Shown: one piece after another, positions 1 to 14,785 of the stretch
How positions within the stretch are numbered: the first letter of the stretch is position 1
How the letters are laid out: every line of letters begins with the position of its first letter
Assembly: GCA_963662155.1 (NCBI GenBank)
Contig: OY759263.1
Coordinates: forward strand, 12,106,053-12,170,052
Length of the DNA stretch: 64,000 nt
From: Lamellibrachia columna
Taxonomy: Eukaryota; Annelida; Polychaeta; Sabellida; Siboglinidae
Direction: 5' to 3'
Translations under genes and position numbers: made by a program
Notes under the pieces: generated by a model
Database searches by the model: none
What the model was told of the DNA's origin: nothing
What the model saw: only the letters and a program-made list of their open reading frames with translations

Positions 1-1200
1 AGACGAAGGGGGAAGTAGCAGAACTCGCCGTCCTTCGTCTTCACTGCAGCAACGAACACAAGCAGATTGGTATGGATCGAGGATTGGGGTCCACATAATG
101 TAAGTTACCAGGTTGAAGACCTCTAAAGAGAATCCGTACAGTGTAACTTTTAGGTTTGAAAAGACAGCCCACGAATATGGTCGTAGACATATTTCTCTCT
201 TGAGAATATAGCTAATAACAGGAGATGGCGATTTATCTAATATTATTCGGGATACCGGTTTATGCAAATGAACGTCACAACGCGTGCCCAGAGTCTCCAC
301 AGTAGTAAGTTGGTTACTAAAATATCTAGACAAAAAGATACGTGTTTGATCTCGGCGAGAGTCACAATTAAACTGTAGATGATATTCCTCGTCACTTTTA
401 TTTTTATTACACAAAACAGAATAACTTTGATTTACGTTTGAATAGGCAATGTTATATTAGCGAGCGCCACGTCAGCGGTCAGCCTAGCGCAGCGCGCAGT
501 CACATAACGTAGGTGTGTGGTTCTTATGACAATACCTTAGACTTTTCCTTTTGAGCAGCCATGACATGGCTCCAGTGGCAGTCGCCATGTTTGCTTAACA
601 ACGGGAATTGACATTCGCTTCGTAACTGTTATCAAATGATAGCCCCAAGGCATATAAGCAATACAACACCACGCATATGTATTAATAAAGTGTTAGTTTT
701 ATTTCTAATCAGTTTACAACGTGTAAAATGAAATGTTGTTATGTTCTTCGTCAAAGTAATACACGCAGTTGCAGTTTTGCCTGATTAGGAAGTTGAGGCA
801 ATGTCAAGGCCGTTTCAAACACCGGTTGTGACCCAATTGAGAGTAAAACTCGTTGAAAACAGCATATGTTACGCAAATGTAACCAGAAAGTATTAGTATG
901 CAGTAATAACTTGTATTCTAGAAATCAATTGAAGTAATGTTTCCTACACAATTTGGTAAAAAGTAACCGCGTTGTAATATTCGGAACATTATTAAGAACA
1001 CCGACACTTGGACATTGCCCTTGGTACACTTAAAAATAATGAGCATTTGTAAAGTTGGATATAAGACTTTTATAGTTTGCCCATATCATAACACAGTTTT
1101 TATATATTCTATTTTTTTAATATTAGTGTAGAATTTTCAGATACTATGATGCAGGTGCTACCTGGTGGCGAGCGCCTTTTAAAAACATGTTTAAATTGTT
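1..1200. other. Non-coding stretch, no gene seen
   Basis: AT-rich sequence with no convincing exon on either strand. The only structure seen is a perfect 9-bp inverted repeat at the extreme left (AGACGAAGG at 1-9, CCTTCGTCT at 32-40) that could form a small hairpin. Confidence 0.5.
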
Positions 1201-1214
1201 AATTCTATACAAAG

Positions 1215-1915
1215 ACTCGATGATGCGCTTCAAATTGACTAGGGATGTCATTAAAACAATTCAGATTGCAGAACTGTTTTTTAATATATTTACGGTATGG
1301 CAGAAGACATGAGAAACTTAAATGTGAAAACAGTTTAAAAATCGATGAAGAACTTTTCGAGATATGAGTTTTGGAAAACGTCAGCGTTTAATAAATTGTA
1401 TAGCCGAATCTGACTCTAGACCTAGTGCATTTGACATTGATTGAGATGTCAATAAAATATTAATTGTAAATCTAGTTGTTAAAATAGTTTGATAAGATGA
1501 TAATATCCATAAAACTTAAATGTGAAAGACGTTTCAATATCGATCAGGTACTTTTCGAGATATGATTTTTTAAAGATGTCAACATTTTACAAATGCTATA
1601 TGCCAAGTCTGTGTTGCATTTGATATTGACTAAAATTTCAAAAAAAAATTCAAATTGCAGACCTGGTTTTAAGAATGTGTACGATAGTACATATGAGAAA
1701 ATTAAACAGAAAATTAAACAGAAATTAAACAGTGTTATTGCCAAGTCGGTGTTGCATTTCATATTGACTAGGACTGTCAATAAAAATTAAAATTCCAGAT
1801 CTGTTTTTTAATTATAATTATATTAGCAGCCGTGCCATGAAATATAAAAAATTGAGTTTCAAGACATCAACTTTTTACAGACCATGCCTTATGGTATTAA
1901 CCATTGCCTTTGATA
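1215..1915. repeat. Degenerate ~200-bp tandem repeat, about 4 units
   Basis: Blocks such as CTTAAATGTGAAA recur at 1317 and 1516, and ACTTTTCGAGATATGA at 1351 and 1551, a spacing of about 200 bp. TGCATTTGATATTGACTA-like blocks recur near 1226, 1430, 1617 and 1754. Later units are shorter (about 140 bp). This looks like an old satellite-type array. Short open frames inside it are not convincing as genes. Confidence 0.6.
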
Positions 1916-1982
1916 ATAACTATATTAATGGCTTTAATGTACATATTATATCTATGTTAGAATAGTGAGGTATTATTAACCC

Positions 1983-2210
<228 letters not shown>

Positions 2211-2685
2211 TACTTTTTGCAAGGATAAATATGTGAAAATTATAAGTGCATATTTATGATTGTGTCACAGCAAGATTTTCCATAACATAATAATCAGTAG
2301 AAAGACACACTATTTAGAAATAACTCACATGTTTGCATGTATATATATATATTACATGTTGCTTTCTGTGTCATAACCTATCCAATAAGCTAGCCTAGGC
2401 CCTAGCCCTAAAAAAAAGTATAAATTAGGCAAATGAAGGGTCACACTATGTGTATAAATTTAATGGTTGTTTATGTAGATTCACTTTCATTGCCATTGCC
2501 TTCGCAGAACAGTTATTCCGAGGTAGTCAACATTCATCATAAGAAATTTCATACACTCTGATGACCATACAACTGGTTTTGTCACTTTGGTGAGTATAAC
2601 ACTGTTCAACATTATTGTGTCTTGGGAAAACCTCCTGTGACACAATCATAAATATCCACTTGTAATTCCCATTTATCCTTATAAG

Positions 2686-2772
2686 ACACACACACGCAAC
2701 GCACACGCACACCCACACCCACACCCACACCCACACCCACACGCACACGCACACGAACACGCACACACGCAC
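2686..2772. repeat. CA-rich microsatellite with (CCCACA)n core
   Basis: Imperfect ACACGC and CCCACA units immediately downstream (minus sense) of the fibronectin type II exon. Length only about 85 bp. Confidence 0.85.
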
Positions 2773-2830
2773 TGTTAAGACGTCACATAGTGATGACGTC
2801 ACGCATATTTTGCCGATTCCTTGGACGTAC

Positions 2831-3001
2831 CGGTGGACTTGACTGGGCAGTATCCCCACTTTTTGTCTACGTCGTAGTCACTGGTCGTTGCGCACCACAG
2901 CCGAACTCCTTCTTTGATGATGCACTTAGAGTAGAGTGTGCCCCCGAAGTTAAACGGGAATGCGCACGAAGCACCGTTGGCGTTACCGCCCACCGTTACG
3001 A
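2831..3001 (-). CDS. Exon encoding a fibronectin type II domain (partial gene)
   Basis: Seen: the minus-strand frame carries [16 protein letters not shown], then [10 protein letters not shown] and KWGYCP. These are the four cysteines and the aromatic core of a fibronectin type II (kringle-like) domain. The exon is bounded by a pyrimidine-rich acceptor ending CCCCGCAG (AG complement at 3002-3003) and a donor GTACGT (complement of 2825-2830). Its length of 171 bp is 2 nt + 56 codons + 1 nt, so it is a symmetric phase 1-1 exon, as expected for shuffled extracellular modules. Known: FN2 domains bind collagen or gelatin or occur in secreted or receptor proteins. Inferred: one module of a larger extracellular protein on the minus strand. 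I could not find neighbouring exons, so the full protein is unknown. An isolated decayed exon is possible, although no stop interrupts it. Confidence 0.75.
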
Positions 3002-3372
3002 CTGCGGGGAGTCAACGTGGGAGATGTAGTAAACAGGCGTGTGAATGCAGCGTTTATTTCCCGTTGGCTGGGTTCCGTATGGCAGATTTGTCCGACCGTA
3101 CTGGGTTAGCGTAGCTTAGTAAAGCGAGCGTAGTGCAATTATTCGAATTACGACCAGTCTCAACACAATGGCTAACATAGTGTGAGAGATGCTGCATTGA
3201 AAAATATGCGCAAGTACCCCACATGGAAACCAAGGGGTTAACTAGTCCTTCGAAACCCAGCCAGTTGGGATGACACCGGGATCCGTGTTATTTGCGTTCA
3301 TGATTGTGACGAGATTGGTCAGATTGTTGGTTGCAATATATTAATGTTTTTTTCGTACTTCAAAGATTGAGG

Positions 3373-3671
3373 ACGAGAACACACCAATAAAGAGAACAAG
3401 GGAAGAGAACGCACCAAGAAAGAGAACAAGGGAAGAGAACATACCAAGAAAGAGAAGAAGGGAAGAGAACACATCAAGAAAGATAACAAGGGAACAAGGG
3501 AACAAGGGAAGAGAACACACCAATAAAGAGAACAAGGGAAGAGAACACACCAAGAAAGAGAAGAAAGAAGACAGCACAACACGAGAGAGAACAAAGGAAG
3601 AGAACACACCGAGAAATAGAACAATGGAAGAGAACACACCAAGAAAGAAAATAATGGAAGAGAAAATATCG
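3373..3671. repeat. Purine-rich ~30-bp minisatellite, about 10 units
   Basis: The plus strand repeats AAGGGAAGAGAACACACCAA-type units with substitutions and a few short insertions. It is almost free of T for 300 bp. Leu/Phe/Ser-rich open frames on the minus strand simply translate the repeat. Confidence 0.85.
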
Positions 3672-4194
3672 AGAAGCACTGGCCAAATCAAAGAAAGATG
3701 ACACAAGAAAAGAAGACAGGGAGGGAATAGAGATCATAGCTAGGCAGTCGGACGTATATAGTATCTAGGATCTCGCAAGGGGGGCAAGCTTAGTCACCCA
3801 TTAGTTTACCACGCTACCACGTAGTGGCGCAACAGGTCACATACTCAAACAATCAACCATTTACGTCAAAGGCGGCCATGATCCAATGCTCCCCTAAATA
3901 CGACACTGGATCATCTGGATCCGACAAACGAAATATACTGTACCCCAAATCCTGAAATACGATAGTTATATTTATGTATACACACGTATATGTTTGCTAC
4001 TGCAGCGCGAGTGCCCGAGAAATCTCCACTATTTGCTAAGACAGTAATACGCGACGTTGTTTCTCATAATAACACCGTCGACGCGCAAACCTTCTGTACC
4101 GCATCGCAATACAAGCACGCAACTTTACCTGCCACTACAGATCCTGGGCCAGGGAAACCTGACAACAGAAAGAGACAATGGAATTGACGCTATT

Positions 4195-4675
4195 AGTAAC
4201 ACATCGGACACACTCGTCATAGTTAACTATCGGACACACCCGTCATAGTTAACCATCGGACACACCCGTCATAGTTAACCATCGAACACTCGTCATAGTT
4301 AACCATCGAACGCACTCGTAATATTTACATATCACCCACACTCTAGTAATAGCTACACATCGGACACACTCTTACTAGTTGCATATCAGACACACTCTTG
4401 TAACAGTTACATATTGGACATACTCGTAATAGTTACACGTCGGACACACTATCGTAATAGTTACACATTGGACATACTCTTAATAGTTACACGTCGGACA
4501 CACTCTCGTAGTAGTTACACATTGGACACACTCGTAATATTTACACGTCGTACACACTATCGTAATAGTTACACATTGGACAAACTCGTAATAGTTACCC
4601 GTCGGACACACTATCGTAATAGTTACACATTGGACATACTTGTAATAGTTACACGTCGGACACACTATGGTGGTA
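4195..4675. repeat. 26/28-bp minisatellite, 18 units, dimeric in its right half
   Basis: Units share GGACACACTCGTAATAGTTA. Units 1-8 are irregular. Units 9-18 alternate a 26-bp form starting ACATTGGAC and a 28-bp form starting ACGTCGGAC, giving a higher-order 54-bp dimer repeated five times. Open frames on both strands follow from the repeat and are not taken as genes. Confidence 0.9.
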
Positions 4676-4772
4676 GCTGCAAATAAATACACTTACTTAA
4701 GTAGATCAGCAGCACGTGCCACATCAGTCTCACTGCAATCATACATGCGACACTGCAAACATCGTTGACAAA

Positions 4773-4909
<137 letters not shown>

Positions 4910-5574
4910 GGGGTATACTATCATAAATACGAAAGTCATTTAAATTAGTCTTTATTAACAACACTAGAATGCGAAGACATATCTTTATTAAACATTGTAT
5001 AATTTACCAACCACACAAAGACGTTTTTAACAGAGAACTGCGGGTATCAAGAGTTCAACAACCGAATACATACCAAGCTCACGAAACAACGGTAGTGCAT
5101 GCTTATAGTGGGGTTAACATTTCAATTGAGATGGAGCTATTTAAATGTCAACACTTTGTGGAAATGTTACCTTTCAGTCGACTTGCTGGTTGTTCCGTAC
5201 AGATTTGCCAATTGCTCACCTGTGCCATCCTACACAAGGGATTCAGAAGATATCTGCTAAATATACATATTTAAAAATGTCGTTACGTAGATTAATGCAT
5301 AGTATTCCCGCGCTTTGCAATGCCCGTGTTATGGAAAGTAACGTTTTTCGTAATTTCCGCTGCAGGCTTCGAAAAATAGTGCATAATAGCATTTCGAGGG
5401 TATTTAGGCATGGCTCCTTCGCAACATTGCGGGGTAATTCGTTCGCGATTTGAATGTTTTTAATGTAGTGGAGATGGCAGGTAGTTGCAACAGAGAAAAC
5501 TAACGAAAGGCGTTTCAACAAATCGCATCAACAGCATGAATCAAACTAACACCACCAAGGAAAAAATAACGACT

Positions 5575-5742
<168 letters not shown>

Positions 5743-5794
5743 TCAAACTCGCTACCATAACTGTGCCATCACAGCCAACACATTTGTGATAGCT

Positions 5795-6069
<275 letters not shown>

Positions 6070-6141
6070 GGCAGGGTTGGAATCTAGCCAGAAGTGGGGG
6101 CCAAGAAATAGTTGCATGAAAAATCCATAATGCAACTTTGT

Positions 6142-6407
6142 TCAACAAAATTGTTTAATTTGTACACAACGCATGTGGGGCAAATGTGGCTTTGCGGCTG
6201 CCTGATTAATACTTATCATATACGTAAAAGCAGATCTGTAGCTAAGGTCAAGATCAAGACCTGACATTCCTTGCAGATCATACCCACATAAATAATGTGT
6301 GTGGCTGCCTGTTTTCACAAGAGCGTGCGCTGTAACAAACAACTTTTTCAGACGTGCAGCATTTGTAGCAACAATGCTTTGCAGTGCTTGTTCTGCTTTT
6401 GATGTCC
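6142..6407 (-). CDS. Candidate exon similar to hAT-derived ZNF862/KIAA1586-like proteins
   Basis: Seen: an open minus-strand frame preceded by an acceptor-like tract (TTTTTTCTGTATGCCTAG, AG complement at 6408-6409) and ending in a stop at 6142-6144. It reads [16 protein letters not shown], then [29 protein letters not shown] and finally CVQIKQFC. Known: hAT-transposase-derived proteins of the ZNF862/KIAA1586 type have an N-terminal stretch of the kind 'lfrtAhalak...Y'. Inferred: a last or internal exon, or a transposon relic, of that family. The match is from memory of the pattern only. There is no start codon in frame upstream of the exon. Confidence 0.35.
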
Positions 6408-6409
6408 CT

Positions 6410-8547
<2,138 letters not shown>

Positions 8548-8548
8548 T

Positions 8549-8728
8549 GACATCCACCAGGCGCGTAGATAACCATACGCACGTACGCACGTGCTTCCAC
8601 ATCAATATGACATCCACCAGGCGCGTAGATAACCATACGCACGTACGCACGTGCTTCCACATCAATATGACATCCACCAGGCGCGTAGATAACCATACGC
8701 ACGTACGCACGTGCTTCCACATCAATAT
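8549..8728. repeat. Three perfect copies of a 60-bp unit
   Basis: The three units show no mismatch over their shared length, so the amplification is recent or maintained. Each unit holds GCACGTGC, which contains a palindromic E-box (CACGTG), next to CGTACG. Because 60 is divisible by 3 the unit gives a 20-residue repeat in frames on both strands; I treat this as coincidence. Confidence 0.95.
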
Positions 8729-9634
8729 GGCAAACAAATTCCACGTCACTGTGTTGATACATACAAGTCGATCATAACCAGTTATTGATGTTCCCAATAA
8801 AGCAACAGTGTATGCACACAATCAATCAAATTGGTAATCACCATGATACATCAAAGGTGAGGGGTTACCTGCCACAGGCACTATTCCATGAAGAGAGAAG
8901 TGCCAAGATCACTCTTTTTATGTTTTATGTTGACTTCAAAATGCGCCAGATTGCAAACAACTGTAGTTTTGCTTTAAAAATGGATCCCTAGCCCTTACAT
9001 GTGTGCTTCCTCGTATATTTATCCCTAGCTACTCCCGTCCAGGATAGTAAAATATTATCTTTACGTTGTTACTCTCACACTAGAATATATACACACTTCT
9101 GCATTGTGATATAGCGCTGTGCTATTTATGTCCATAAAGGAACGTGATCCTGTTATAAGTCTTAAGCTGCATGTCTACTGACTTCACCACTTTCCCTGGA
9201 CATCGTCACAACAGCACGAACATGCTATGTTTGATCGCGCAGTGTAAACAGTTATTCAGATACCTACTTACCTATTAGTTATATTTGACGACACCGAGTC
9301 CGAAGCTATCCTCAATAACTCACGGCGCCAGTTGTGGACACCTCAAGAACTAATCAAGCAACATACTGTTTACATACCAATCGAGATACCTTTACAACGC
9401 GTACCCGATCAAGTCCAACAGCATTTAATTGGCCATCGTGAACACAATGAATACATTACACATAACACAGCGCCCTGTATGCTATAACAAAGACGGTGCT
9501 GTCACAATCGCTGGAATATTTTCGGACGCGATCGGGCTCACATTGGCATAAACGCGCGATTAGTCGGCTCGTGGGTTATTTTGAGTGAGCAGTTAGATAA
9601 TAGAGGAACAGTTAGGATGATTTCTTAATAAGCT

Positions 9635-9712
<78 letters not shown>

Positions 9713-10060
9713 GTTTGTCATTGTTTGATGTATTATCCAACATTGACACTTACGTTGTCTTAAACTGCACAGCATAGTTGTTGAAAACGTTCGATGCATT
9801 ATGCAATTATAGACGTATAGTATTATCACAATGTATCATACATAATAAGTATATGAACATATTCTTCATTGCCACAGATGTTTGATGGTGGGAGCAATTA
9901 TAAGTTGTGTTACTTCAGATTCCTCCTGTCCCAATATTGTATTGTAAAATGTAACAATGTTGGAAACAAACAAATGAAACATTATAACTCCTCTCCGCTG
10001 TGAGGCAAATTTTGGTCCATAGCTTGTACGAGGTAGATTCATTAGCTACGGTGGCGCCAC
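8729..10060. other. Non-coding stretch, one (TA)n tract
   Basis: No supported exon. The (TA)n run at 9637-9709 is the only repeat. The right part (about 9900-10060) is presumably the 3' UTR and 3' flank of the glycosyltransferase gene. Confidence 0.5.
9637..9709. repeat. (TA)n microsatellite
   Basis: 73 bp of pure TA. Confidence 0.97.
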
Positions 10061-10062
10061 TG

Positions 10063-11403
10063 CTACTTGCGGTAGAACCGTTGATGCAGGACCTTGAGAA
10101 GATGCGGCACGTATTTGTCATGAGATGAATCGACAACGACGCGCGTCTGGAGATCCTTCGCTTTCAGCTTCGTTCTCGACTCGAACTGGTGCACGCTGCC
10201 GAGACCAGGTGACACGCTCACGTAGAGATACCCAGGCAGCATACGTGATATGCGCGTCGCGTCGACGCTGATCAACTTCCGCGGATCGACGATAAACTTG
10301 GCGCCACGTGTCACGTCACCGGCAACTTTGTCGCGTACCCGATGAGTGACGATCCTCGGGAGCCGATACGGGGTAGTGTTGGCGTTGGAGCCTCGCAAAG
10401 AGCGACGCGAAGACATTCGGTCGCCTGTTGATTCGTCGTAATACCGGAAGGCGGAGAAGGTGTAGGCGCCGACCAGCTTCGAGTTGTGCGCCGTCGTCAC
10501 GTTCGCCAGGAGCGCTTGCCACGTCATCTGGCGGTGGGGAAGGACGAGCTGGTCTAGGCCGGAGAAGACAAGGTAGCGGTGTCGGTCCATGTTGCGGTAG
10601 AGGCAGTCGTTGAGCGACAGTGCGACACCGCGATCCGTGAGCGCCGCCTGCTCGAAGCTCCAATCGACGATTTCCACTAGGTGGCGCTGCATGTACTTCC
10701 GCAGCGTCAGCATTACTTCCGGGTTCATGTCCCCGACGTAGATGTACATTTTGTCCATACCGAGAATGGCGTTCATCTCGATGCATTCCACCAACGATTG
10801 CACATCGCTGCGGCTTCGCAGCGCTCGCCGACTAATGACATCCGACAGACACACGCCGAATCCCGAAGGCGACCGAACACGGCCGACCGCCGCCGAACTG
10901 TACCGAACGTCTAAAGCGAGGTGCCCATCGTCGTGGCAAGTCGGGGAGAACCCGAGTGACACTGACGCGGGACGGTGCCAGTACGCTAGGCGACATATGT
11001 AGAAGTGCTCGACGACCGTTTCGTTTACCAGTCTCGACGGATCGAGCGGAACCACAGTGGCGGCCGTCTCGAGACAAAACGACTCGCCGGTGCGGAGCTG
11101 CACCCCGCAGTACAGCGGCCTCGTGCGTGCCCGCCGGTGGTAGCCGAGCACGCGGATCGACGGCCGGGCGGAGTCGAGACGATCGTCGAAGAACGCCGAC
11201 ACGAACACGTAGTTACGGTCTCGCGAGTCTTTCTGTGTTACAACGAGACTTGCTTGTCCGTCGACGCCGTCGTCGAGCGCCGTCTTGAGGACGAACGGCC
11301 ACACGCAGCAGAGCGCTATGAGACAGGGTAGCGCGCCGCCCACGATGGTGCGCATGCGCAAGCAGTCGAGGCGCATGCCGTCTGACTGCACAGTACCGCA
11401 CAT
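10063..11403 (-). CDS. GT92 (DUF23)-family glycosyltransferase, intronless, type II membrane protein
   Basis: Seen: a 446-codon frame from an ATG to a TAG. A hydrophobic signal-anchor at about residues 20-39 is followed by a long lumenal region. The GT92 core is visible: VECIEMNAILGMDKMYIYV (about 203-222), VEIVDWSF, SLNDCLYRNM (about 262), a hydrophobic-acidic strand FSGLDQLVLP (about 278-287), VGAYTFSAFRYY and a C-terminal HxY-containing block. Known: GT92 enzymes are Golgi glycosyltransferases (nematode members add galactose to core fucose). Odd: the usual acidic strand of the type 'D-x-D-E-x-x-x-P' is here G-L-D-Q-L-V-L-P, so two acidic positions are lost. The gene is much richer in GC and CpG than its flanks. 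A later Met (residue 10) could also start the protein. No neighbour appears functionally linked. Confidence 0.85.
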   Translation of the reverse strand: MCGTVQSDGMRLDCLRMRTIVGGALPCLIALCCVWPFVLKTALDDGVDGQASLVVTQKDSRDRNYVFVSAFFDDRLDSARPSIRVLGYHRRARTRPLYCGVQLRTGESFCLETAATVVPLDPSRLVNETVVEHFYICRLAYWHRPASVSLGFSPTCHDDGHLALDVRYSSAAVGRVRSPSGFGVCLSDVISRRALRSRSDVQSLVECIEMNAILGMDKMYIYVGDMNPEVMLTLRKYMQRHLVEIVDWSFEQAALTDRGVALSLNDCLYRNMDRHRYLVFSGLDQLVLPHRQMTWQALLANVTTAHNSKLVGAYTFSAFRYYDESTGDRMSSRRSLRGSNANTTPYRLPRIVTHRVRDKVAGDVTRGAKFIVDPRKLISVDATRISRMLPGYLYVSVSPGLGSVHQFESRTKLKAKDLQTRVVVDSSHDKYVPHLLKVLHQRFYRK

Positions 11404-12341
<938 letters not shown>

Positions 12342-12555
12342 AGACATAAGTTAAATAAAAAGTTAAATAAAGGAATTGCACAAATGAGTTATATAAACAA
12401 GTTAAATAAATAAATACATTAAATTAAATTAAAAAGTTAAAAAACAACAATTCAGTTGATACATTAGATAAATATATAAGTTAATCAGATAAGTTAAATA
12501 AACAAATAAAAAAAATTAAAAGTTAAATAAGTAATATGTTCGAGTAATTAAAACG
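12342..12555. repeat. Irregular AGTTAAATAA repeats
   Basis: The motif AGTTAAATAA(A) recurs about ten times with variable spacing. It lies directly 3' (minus sense) of the LINE remnant at 12555-13026 and may be that element's repetitive 3' tail. Confidence 0.6.
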
Positions 12556-13026
12556 TCAACAGAGTGTTCGGAAGGTTTCGCGGAAGAGATGTGTTTTCAA
12601 GAGTGACTTGAATGCCGCAATGGAGCTGGCTTACCTAATTGCGGGGGACAGGGCGTTCCATAGTGTCGGCCCTGCCACTGAAAAGGCCCAACGACCGTAC
12701 CGCTCGAGATGGTACAGCGGTATAGACAATAGATGTGGATCGGCGGATCTCAATGTTCAGGTGGGTGTGTATGGAATCACTAGCGACGACAGATACACTG
12801 GGCAGAGATGATGCACAGCGCGAAACACAAGTAAAATAAGTTTGAATTCGATTCGCTGACGAACAGGCAACCAATGAAAACTGAAAAGTTTTCTAATTGA
12901 AGGTCCCTCCTCAATTCGATATTTTGCTAGTCCCATTTCAAATAAACTCTGTGAAGTATTAAACCTACCCAGTATCCACTGCAACACGCTAACTCGTTTG
13001 TGCAACTTTTGTATGTAGAATTTCAC
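12555..13026 (-). mobile_element. LINE remnant: C-terminal end of a reverse transcriptase ORF
   Basis: Seen: a minus-strand frame containing FHWLPVRQRIEFKLILL and YLSSLVIPYTPT. After frame changes it continues as RSADPHLL, RYGRWAFS and a KSLLKTHLFRETF-like end. Known: the phrase 'LHWLPVxxRIxFKL' marks the region after the RT domain in many jockey/CR1/L2-like elements. No catalytic motif remains and several frameshifts are present, so it is a 5'-truncated, dead copy. Confidence 0.65.
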
Positions 13027-13344
13027 GCTTGGTGAAATTTGGTAACTTCTTCATGTGATCGGAGAGAGGTTGGAATTCACGTCCACGACCGGCATTGGCC
13101 AGCAATGTGTTGAACATTTTGGATATCCAGTATTTTCAGCCTTACCAGATCTAACAACTAAAGTTAGTTCTTTCGATGATTTGAACATAAATACGCAATT
13201 TTTTTTATTAAATCGACTGCAGATGTTACATAAACCTTTCACACACTACATATTTTGACCTCAATGGATTCGCGATAGGCTAAATCAGTTGATGATGGAG
13301 TTTTAATCAATAAGCGTTATTGTTGGTACGATAACAGAGTTCCC

Positions 13345-14394
13345 TTTACATACAACTTTGTGGACTTCAAAAAGCATTCGATAGTATTGATAGGACAGTT
13401 CCATGGAACCTCCTGAGGCACTGCAGAATTTGTAACATGTACGAAGGTTTCACTGGTCATGTCATCTTTAATGGACAAGTTTCAGAGGGCTTCCAGATCA
13501 GAAAATTGAGTACGACATGACTGCTTGCTATCTCCACTGCTCTTTCTGATAGCCATAGACTGGACAATGCAAAGATCCACAAAACACCATCGTACTGGGA
13601 TCCAGTGGAATTTGTTTTCACAACTAGAAGACCTGGGTTTTGCAGATAATCTAGCACTACTCTCAGAAATTCATAAACACATGCAACAAAATACAGAAAT
13701 GCTTCAAGGAAAAAGCAGCCAACTGGGTCTTAAAATCAATGTGGGAAAGACAAAGGTGATGAAAGTCAATACCAGATCCTCCGAACCCATCTCACTAGAA
13801 AGCGGTACTGTTGAGGAAGTACAAGACTTCACCTACCTCGGGAGCAACACCAGTACAAATGGTGGAGCTGACAAAGATGTGGAACTACGCATCAACAAAG
13901 CTCGTCATGCCTTCAGAACCCTACGCCCAGTGTGGCTCTAATCCCAACAACCCAACACCAAGATCCGCATTTTTAACACCAACGTTAAACCAGTTTTTCT
14001 CTATGGATGTGAAACGTGGAATATTACTCAGTCTCTCAACAGCAAACTCAAAATGTTCATCAACAGTCGCCTCCGATACATCCTTAAGGTATGGTGGCCT
14101 AACAAAATACCAAATAAAGAGCTATGGAAGAAAACCAAACAAGAAGAAATAAGCACTACAATCAAGAGGAGAAAATGGAGCTGGATTTGCCACACACTCA
14201 GAAAAGATCCAAATACAACCAAACAAGCACTGGACTATAATCCACAAGGGAAGAGAAGACAAAGAAGGCCTAACATCAACTGGAGACTCCACACTACAAA
14301 ATATAATAAAGTTGGGGTCACCTGGGAAGAGGCCAAAGATGTAGCCCAGAAGAGAGTGAGGTGGGGAAACATGGTTGACGCCCGATGCTCCTGA
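13345..14394 (+). mobile_element. RTE-like LINE remnant (RT palm to C-terminus)
   Basis: Seen, with frameshifts: FVDFKKxFDSIDR (RT motif A), LLSPLLFLIAIDW (motif B end), FADNLALLSE (motif C, with N replacing the second catalytic D), GLKINVGKTKVM, then VKPVFLYGCETW, a KxxxxxRRWxWxGH-like stretch (KRRKWSWICHTLRKDP) and WEEAKDVAQKRVRW at the end. The order matches the 3' half of RTE-type ORF2, as in the better preserved element at 31.2-34.2 kb, but this copy is on the plus strand and inactive. It is 5'-truncated, as is usual for LINEs. Confidence 0.75.
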
Positions 14395-14399
14395 AGGGG

Positions 14400-14785
14400 C
14401 CAAGAGGATTTAGTAAGTTGGTACGATGTATTCTTTGCTGACAAATTCGTTAAATACTTGTGTTCTTGTCATCATATTTCTGACTCTCTAATTAAAAGTT
14501 AAAAATTACTTGTCATATATCTGTTGACAATTGGTCGAGATGCTTGGTACGTTGGCGTTATATTGTGCACCAGAGGCGCCACAGGTTATTTGTAGCCTTT
14601 GTTGTGAGACCGGGAAACGTGCCAGCTCTATGACATCGATCACATGATAATTTTATCTACAGCCAAAGCTAACTTTGAATCATATCTGGCTCAATAAATA
14701 AATGAGTCATATTCTCGAGAGACACTTCATGGTAAATGGGTCACATAATAATTTTACCTACAGCCATTGAAAACTCTGGACAGTC
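14400..14785. other. Non-coding stretch, nothing recognised
   Basis: No exon or clear repeat, apart from the phrase 'taatttta-ctacagcca' repeated near 14650 and 14750. Confidence 0.5.

Noticed and set aside
10316..11331. Several long antisense or overlapping frames within the GT92 gene
   Set aside because: Arg/Pro-rich translations of GC-rich coding sequence in wrong frames, with no domain.
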